From positions 31,922 to 95,921 of the forward strand of contig CANNZV010002492.1 of the NCBI GenBank assembly GCA_947561585.1: a stretch of DNA of 64,000 nt. Reading direction: 5' to 3'. Made by a program: the position numbers and the translations under genes. A model generated the notes under the pieces. It did not search any database, was not told where the DNA came from, and worked only from the letters and a program-made list of their open reading frames with translations. Shown piece by piece: positions 57,009 to 64,000 of this stretch. Every line of letters begins with the position of its first letter. The first letter of the stretch is position 1. This DNA is from Caprella mutica. Taxonomy: Eukaryota; Arthropoda; Malacostraca; Amphipoda; Caprellidae.

Positions 57009-58476
57009 CAGGGTGTCCCGAAAAAACCGATACCCAAATTTCAATGGCTGTAATTCAAAAATTATTAAATTTAAAAAAAATTTGAAAATCACAATTTGTT
57101 AAACATTTTTTACATCTCTGTACAAAATTTTAGATGAATATATTCAACCGTTTTCATTATGCAGTATTTTTAGTGAACGATATCAAAAGCCTGTGTGCGC
57201 ACTTTTTAACTTCGAATTTTAGTATATTAAAACAATTTTTTAATAACTTTCAACAGTTTATTAAAAAACCGTTATTATAACAATAAAATGCGTTTATTAA
57301 TATGCAACCGAAAAAAAAACATTCAAACTGTTCCTCCTATTAATAGTTTCAGTCGATCTGATGGGCCATTCATTACGATGATTCAGGGCGATAATGCGTA
57401 TTGCCGAATAGCTCATTTAGTTTTTCCTTACAGCAACAGTTTTGAACCCGTCATGAACCAACCATGTTCGATTGATTCTGTTTCTATGTATTTCTTGAAG
57501 TCTTGAAACCATTCTATCATTTATTAGATCAAGGTATCTATCTCCATTTAAATTATTTTTGTAAAAATAAGGACAGACGATACAGCCAAGTCGGCCATTG
57601 GTACCTAGTCCAATCCACACACAGACTTTCTCTCACGATATTCTTACGTCAAAGTTGAAAGTAGGAGGTTGGGTTCTTCTGTTAAAATGTGCGAATGTTA
57701 AGATAATTTATTTTGCCATTCAAATGAAAAGTGGTTTCATCACCAACCACATTATCATCCACAAACCGGACATTTTTTTTGCTAAAACCAATGCGCAGAA
57801 TTCAACGCCGAGGAAGATCGGTATTTAGGTGTTTGTTTCGCTCGTACATCTTGTAAGGATGTCACTTCAAATTTAAGGTTACAAATAGGTTGAATGTATA
57901 TTTAGTAAGGTCACTAAGATGCCAGACTGGAAAACATAAATTCTAACAGAGTTACTCCTAACTTCATGCATTCACATTAGTGATGTTTATCATCACAACA
58001 AGCCCAATTGTGAAGCTTAAATGACTTATTTTACTTTAGTTTTCACTGCGGAGTTCAAATTTATAAAATAATTTACTGATTTCTGCATTTTTTAGGGTTA
58101 AAATGAGTAATTTTTGTTCATTCTAAATTCCTAACAGAGTTACTAGTCAATCTGAAATGAGTTATTATTCCACTCTGGCTAAGATGTAATCCACTTTTTA
58201 TTGCAGTGATTTGAAAATTTCTGTAAGTGCTTCTTGAACAATTTGAACTGTGAAATAACAAATAAGTGTTTTACTGAAAGTGCGCAAGCAGGTTTTTGGT
58301 ATCGGTCACCAAAAATGTAGCTAAAATAAAACCATTGATTCGATTCATGTAATATTTTGTACAGAGATAGAAAAAATGTTGAGACACAAAATTTAATTTT
58401 CCAATTTTTTGTAAGTCTACTTGTTTTTGAATTACAGCCATTGAAATTTGGGTGTCGGTTTTTTTGGGACACCCTG
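57009..58476 (-). mobile_element. Mariner-like (IS630-Tc1) element, decayed, with a MITE inside
   Basis: Inverted ends CAGGGTGTCCCGAAAAA and TTTTTTTGGGACACCCTG, flanked by TA. Long terminal similarity includes ATGGCTGTAATTCAAAAA. On the minus strand WIGLGTNGRLG, NNLNGDRYLDLIND and VHDGFKT are transposase pieces, the last with the second catalytic Asp. The third Asp region is lost. A 257-bp family A MITE interrupts it. Confidence 0.85.
57922..58178. mobile_element. 257-bp hAT-type MITE, family A copy 2
   Basis: CCAGACTGGAAAAC and CCACTCTGG ends with exact 8-bp duplications CTAAGATG (57914-57921, 58179-58186). It differs from copy 1 at only a handful of bases. Confidence 0.92.
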
Positions 58477-58584
58477 TATATCTTTTACGACGGTGTAAAT
58501 TTATTTACATATAGGCTATTTGCGACGGTTTGCACTACTTTCCAGACTGGATTTTTGTGACATGAATCCGTTAATGTAGTTCAC

Positions 58585-58662
58585 TGTATCCGCTAGTTTG
58601 TTGTACTGCACACTTCATGGTCGTTTAATGACCTGGCAGGGGGGGGCACGCCATCTGATATA
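58585..58662. repeat. Dispersed repeat module, copy 3
   Basis: TATCCGCTAGTTTGTTG, ACTGCACACTTCATGG and a G-run, as at 5172 and 37882. To its right CACTCACAATTCCGAC and CTCTCACTCGCAAGT resemble another tandem-motif end. Confidence 0.7.
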
Positions 58663-59029
58663 CCTACGTAATTTTAACAGTAAGGGAATTACGTAATCGA
58701 AGGCAAAAAGAAAATCTCACTCACAATTCCGACTCTAAAATATTTTTTACTCTCACTCGCAAGTCATCACTTGCACAACCGGAACACTCCCGAAATGTAG
58801 GTAAACTATTTCTTGAGAAGATTTTAAATGTTCATCGAGTTGTCAATATATCAAAGATGCGCAGTTCCGCCGTTTATGATTATGAGTCACCAATTTTAAT
58901 TTTAAATCTAATTTAAGTGCTCATTAGTAGTCTATATATGTGAAAGATACTTATTTTCAGAAATTTTGAGTCGACAATTAATCGGCGACTTGGTACATAC
59001 TCTTGAACTAGGGCCGGCTGGATAAACTT

Positions 59030-59627
59030 CAAAGCTTCATGCATCTTTTGCAGACTGGCTCCTATCTACGATGTACCGTCACAGAACAGTAGCATATGAT
59101 TAGTGAATCAGCGATAGATATCCTGAGGCGTGACTGATTTAGGGAATGTTTTCTAATTATCCAGGCTAACTTTATAAATATTGATCTGGATTTCATAAAT
59201 ATATTGTTACAAAATACAATTGATCAATTATTTAAAGCAGCCTGTTCTGTGGTGGACAGCTGCTGTGGACATCGCGAACTTTATCCCTTTCATCGCGAAC
59301 TTTACCCCTATCTGAGTTCCGTTTTATGGGAGGCCGGCAAAGAAGGACTGGATTTCTGAAAGGCGGAACAAAATAAATATAAGCTTTGAAGAAAGAAATT
59401 GAATGTTCTGAGAACTATTAATTTGATGTATATTAGCATCTCACATTTATTATTAATAGAAGTTTGATAAGTATATCTTATTTTTAAATCTCAACTAATA
59501 TCCAGTGAATAACAGCTGTACAATATTCTTTTTGGAAATTAGATGTATTCTCTTTTTGAACACCTGCACAAGAAACACACAAAAAAATGTTTGCAGTTTA
59601 TTTGAGCAAATAAACTTTAATACTGGG
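59030..59627. repeat. Right arm of the large inverted repeat
   Basis: Inverse of 47825-48482, ending AATACTGGG. It contains the inverse of the MITE C tip and its CTCCTATC duplication, then diverges at GGATAAACTTC. Confidence 0.88.
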
Positions 59628-59629
59628 TA

Positions 59630-60539
59630 ATATGTAATATTTATTCAGTATTTGATATATTTTGCACTTCAACTCTTTCAACAAGTCGGTTATTTTATAT
59701 ATATATATATATATATATTTCTTCAGAAAAGAAACCACAAGCATGGTTTAGGAGAGAAATTCTCAAATACCATGAAAATTAAATGTTATTTAATGAATTA
59801 TTCTGACTTCTTAAAGTATAATAATATTCAAAGATAAAAATTCATATCATGATCAATGAAATGTTTCAAATATCTGTTTTTCTTTAAATAATGAGAATAT
59901 ACAATCTGAATTACATGCTTCGTGTGAATTTTGTTTCAGCTTACATATTCTGTTTTTCAAACATAGGTCAGTCTGTCTTCGAACACCAAAGAGTGTAGTT
60001 CCGATTGTGCTTTTATCTACAGTGTCTAGTGTCTACATTTATATTCAGGTCAGTTCTATTTATTTAACTTATCATAAACGATATCAATAATATCGTCATT
60101 AATAATTATTGGAACATATTTTAATCAGATAGAAGGTACCTAATTAAAAATAATAAAAATGAAGTAGTTTACGTCCCTAAATGAAATTTACCGGCTTTCA
60201 TTTCAAAAGGTCAAAAATTTGATAGATTTAATTGTTTCAAAATTAACTATTTGTAGACATGTTAATTACTAATGATGTGACAATATGCTTTTAGCATAGA
60301 AATACATTATTGATCATATTTGAAATAAAACATATTCTTTTCATGAGAAAATAATATTTTACTAGAAAAATTTATGTTCTGAGTTACGTCATACAGCAAA
60401 ACATGGTAGTAAACCAGAGTTAAGTTCCAAGTTTGTTTGGTCTAGTAGGAAACTCACTTTATTAGTTTCCTACAAGACCAAAATCGTTTTCTCTAAAAAT
60501 TAAAGCGGTGACTTTATATTTCGATAACTCTATTTGTTT
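59630..60539. other. AT-rich region, nothing recognised
   Basis: A (TA) microsatellite lies at 59697-59718. No credible coding region or terminal repeats. Confidence 0.4.
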
Positions 60540-60547
60540 ATGATAAC

Positions 60548-62160
60548 TAAGGCTCGGACATTGGGGCATTTATAAGTTAAATGCCACTAGCGCTCATAAT
60601 GCTCCAAACGCTATAAACGCCCCAAAATGCTCCATATGTACTCTGTTGATTTTTATTGCGCACCAAGATTGTGTAATGTCAAATAACTGCACTTTTAAGT
60701 GTATTTAATGGTTCATAAAGCTTAAACGTGAATGATTGAACTAATTTCACATAGTTATCAACCAGTGATTGCTGAGACTGTTTATTTAGGTAACATTAAT
60801 AATTCATACATTTATTTCCCCATCCTTCATATTACCAATAATTAGTTCGTATAAATATACTTAAACTAAAAATACATTAAAATGCGAATATGATATTGAT
60901 AGAGAGATAGTTTCAGTGAAATACCAGGGTATGTGTTTGTGTCCTATTGCCTAAGTACAGTCAAAGAAATTGTATCCGTATTTATTTTTTGATTGTAAAC
61001 TAATTTCAAATGTTGAAGAGAAATCATATTACAGGTGAAGCTCGTAAAGCTCGGGCAAAAAATATCCGTTCTATAAGGGCCATGTAGCTCTTACAATGAC
61101 ATCTTTAAATTATATGGATTAACAAATATATTCTATGTCTACCATCAATCTAGTCATGCATTGATTAATTTGATTATTTTCACTTAATGAGTTAATGTAT
61201 TATTGTTCAGTTTTTTAAATGATTTAATTTTGTTACCCTTTTCTTATACATTTTCTTTGATTAGAAAGGTTCTATAAAAATTAAAAAGAGGTGTAACTAT
61301 TTTAATAGTAACCCTAGATTTTCACGTAATTCATATCTATTTAGTTACAAATATCTTTGTTTTATTTTACATACCTTATTTTTCGTACATTTGTTTGAGT
61401 AAGTAAATACTGGGTTGAATATTTTGCAAGGCTTAGTGAAGAAAACAGACTGAAATATTTCCCGAATTGACTCCCTAAGATGTTTCCCGCTATGCTAGTG
61501 CCCCTGTTACTTCCATAGAAGTAGAGATTATTCTTTTTATTGAAATATTTGGTCTCAGATAGACGATGAAGGGTCAAAAAAAATGTTAAGGAAGTAATGG
61601 TTTTTATCTTGTTAATATGGGTTAACTTTCACATTCTTACAAAACTTCAACAACATGTGATGCTGGAATTTTCTGTAACATTATGGACTCGATATAGATT
61701 CCAATTATTATATGTACTGTATACGTTCGTTTTGGTTTCAACATTTATTGTTCTTTTTCTTATGTTTTTCAAGTATTGCACAAAACTTTTGAGCCTTACA
61801 TATTTACATAATGATTTTTCAAAATGAATTATTTATCGATAAAAATTAAAGATAGTTCTTGTGTATATTTCATCCAAAAACTCTTCAAAAAACAAAACCT
61901 CGCTAAAATTCTTACTATGATAAGTAACACGCTTTTTCTTTCGGTGCATGAAACACTCTAAAAAATGCCTCAAATGCACCAATAACTGTCCCCGAATGCA
62001 CTGATAAGTGCTTCAAATGCTCCGATAAGTGCCCCAAATGCCCCGATAATTGCCCCAAATGCTCTTTTCTATCGCTCCTACTGCACATTTATAGCGCTAC
62101 AAGTGCTCCTTTTGACCGCTACTACTGCTCTTTTTTAAGTGCCCCAATGTCCTAGCTCTA
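60548..62160. mobile_element. 1.6-kb hAT-like element with CCCCAAATGCTCC motif ends
   Basis: Ends TAAGGCTCGGACATTGGGGC and GCCCCAATGTCCTAGCTCTA are inverted, with exact 8-bp duplications ATGATAAC (60540-60547, 62161-62168). Subterminal zones repeat GCCCCAAATGCTCCGATAA-type motifs about ten times on the right. No transposase was found. Confidence 0.9.
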
Positions 62161-62169
62161 ATGATAACT

Positions 62170-62916
62170 TTAATGCCAAATTAATGATGACTAACATACC
62201 AATTTTGAAGGGAATCAGATTTAGAAACAGTATGAATTTTTTATTTCAACTAAAATGAATATAATATTTTTTTCAATTAAATTATCAATTTATGAAATTA
62301 TAATAGTTTTCACTGTATCTAGTTTTCTGTATTTTTCACATCATTTTTTTTAGCACAGACTCTACCATTAAATATGAAACCGATTCTGTTTTATGTTTTA
62401 TCCTAAAAACATTATAAATAAATACAGTTTGAGCCACAAAACGATTCCGCTTTTTCAAATACTTGAAAATCGTTAGCTATAATAAACGAAAAAACTATAT
62501 CTTGGTCTCTTTTTCTCTGCCTCTTATAGTACTATTAACATTTAGAAACAATTTGAACTGATAGACATAGTTTAAGAACTGGTAAGCAAAGAGTTAGGGT
62601 GATTATTTTGTTATAATTCAAACAAATTATGTTTTCAAATTTAAGCGCGATTATAAGAAATATTTGTTGGGTGATTAGTTGTGGTAGTGTTATTCGTTTT
62701 TCTTTGTTTGTTTTATCTCTATTTTTTTGTCCACTATATATGTTTAAATGTATTATTATTTTTTATGTGTCTTAGCCTTGCGAGTAATAAAGATATTATA
62801 ATAGGAATTGCAATGGCATCCAAATTCATAGTCTACATTTGTTTTTAATCTTTATATAGGTTTATACAGATTTTTATATTTATGTAGGCTGCCCTATATA
62901 GAATCAAATTGCTTAT
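62170..62916. other. AT-rich spacer, nothing recognised
   Basis: No coding region or repeats identified. Confidence 0.4.
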
Positions 62917-62918
62917 TA

Positions 62919-63924
62919 GAGTGGGTCAAAATAGGGGTTTCGGACAAACTTTAGAATCTTCGTAGGGAATAGTTATAATAAGTTGATACGTTTAAAAAGA
63001 ACATTGCATGCCAATTTCCAGGCCATTCATGGATATTTTTAAGTTGCCCCAAAACATTTGAAATTTTGTACAAAATGATATTTTCCCATTAATTTTGAAA
63101 TATTCGATTTTTGTTTTCTGTGGAATAGGTAAAATTAGTTGGCAAGTTATGAAAAAACACAACTTGCAAAATTGCAGATTATTATTTGATACTTTTGAGT
63201 TGACCCGAGCACTTTTTTTGTTAAATATATTAGTATTAAAAATATTTGGCTTCTAGAGCAAGCATGCTGTTATTGTGATAAGATAGAAGTAATTTAATTC
63301 TCAAAATGACTTTGTGAATTGTATTGATTTCATTTTATAAAATCATTTATCAATATTTTCGTATTGCAAAAATTTTGAATTTACTCGGATTTCAGCAATT
63401 GGATAATAACCCATGCAATTCGCTTTGTCAACTTTTTTGAGTCACTAAGTGTCCCAAATATTGAAATGTTGGTTTATCAATCAATAATTAATGTTTTTGC
63501 TCAATTTCTTGTATATAAATTTCCTTATTATTTTCTTCATTGAGCACCAGACCTCCATAAGTGTGGATCACTAAACTGACTACAGTCACCAGCGGTGCCT
63601 AAATTTGAACAATTATTTGGAGGGGTGGGGAAACAGTAAAAATTGTCGTACCTTTCTGATATTCCGACACAAACACCAAAATAAGCTCTTCTCAAGTTAT
63701 CTTCGTATTCTAATGATAATAAATCAGAGTTTATGAGTTTTTTGGGCAAATGTAGTAAAAATCACCAAAATGTTTCTTTTCTGATATTTAAATCGCTTCG
63801 GGGCAACTGTTACTCATGCCATAATTCACTCAAATTTCAGTACGCGTACCTTTGCTTGTCATATCAACTTTATATCACTATGTATTCCATAAGTAATTTC
63901 CAAATGTTATTTTTTGGCCCACCC
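62919..63924. mobile_element. Probable TIR element, about 1 kb
   Basis: GAGTGGGTCAAAATAG on the left and ATTTTTTGGCCCACCC on the right form imperfect inverted ends flanked by TA. A 70-codon minus-strand frame inside (63537-63749) has no homology. The superfamily is unknown. Confidence 0.5.
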
Positions 63925-64000
63925 TATTGGGCCTTTAATATTTGCCTACTTTCCTTTGTGGTAGTAGTAGTTATTTGTATGTCAAGATGTTAGGGGTTAT

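Noticed and set aside
47825..59627. Maverick/Polinton-type giant element with 600-bp terminal repeats
   Set aside because: No DNA polymerase, integrase, ATPase or capsid genes lie between the arms, and no target duplication flanks them.
61597..61827. Hydrophobic 76-codon frame as a membrane protein
   Set aside because: Random AT-rich frame inside a hAT-like element, with no homology or conserved pattern.

Overview
The window is AT-rich eukaryotic DNA with spliced genes (GT-AG introns), satellites and many transposable elements. The mix of BEL/Pao, Gypsy, DIRS-like, maT/mariner, piggyBac-like and hAT-like elements points to an arthropod, most likely an insect. I cannot name the species; a hemipteran is only a guess.

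Host genes are few. (1) On the minus strand, 18..8990 holds the first five coding exons of a secreted protein: signal peptide, one immunoglobulin (Ig) domain, then a C-type lectin domain that runs off the left edge. Its exons are tiny and its introns are full of transposons. A TATA box lies upstream. (2) One clean orphan exon (28433..28710, minus) of an unrecognised protein and a weaker exon-like ORF (29265..29391) are the only other candidates.

Layout. 1-9 kb: the Ig/lectin gene, with a hAT-type element carrying a 32-bp satellite, a foldback mariner MITE, a LINE endonuclease scrap and a decayed DIRS-like element in its introns. 10-14.4 kb: 15-bp and 45-bp tandem arrays, a foldback element with motif-repeat ends and a 541-bp hAT element. 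15.6-18.5 kb: a decayed non-LTR retrotransposon (PHD finger, reverse transcriptase, PD-D-K nuclease). 19-27 kb: a maT transposon with a mutated third catalytic residue, a hAT element, a Gypsy tail with LTR and a BEL/Pao remnant. 31.2-35.7 kb: a decayed KDZ/HMGXB3-like transposase gene with SWIM-like finger, Ulp1 protease and PHD finger, broken by a foldback insertion and a frame-shifting coding minisatellite. 36-51 kb: a graveyard of nested short hAT-type elements, many with exact 8-bp target duplications. 45.4-56 kb (plus): a multi-exon, decayed zinc-finger/hAT-like transposase gene with a tandemly duplicated exon. 57-64 kb: a mariner remnant carrying a MITE, one arm of a large inverted repeat, and two more TIR elements.

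The recurring theme is elements whose ends are built from tandem copies of a short motif. I see no operon, CRISPR array, tRNA or rRNA. All element families were named by eye from motifs, not by database search.
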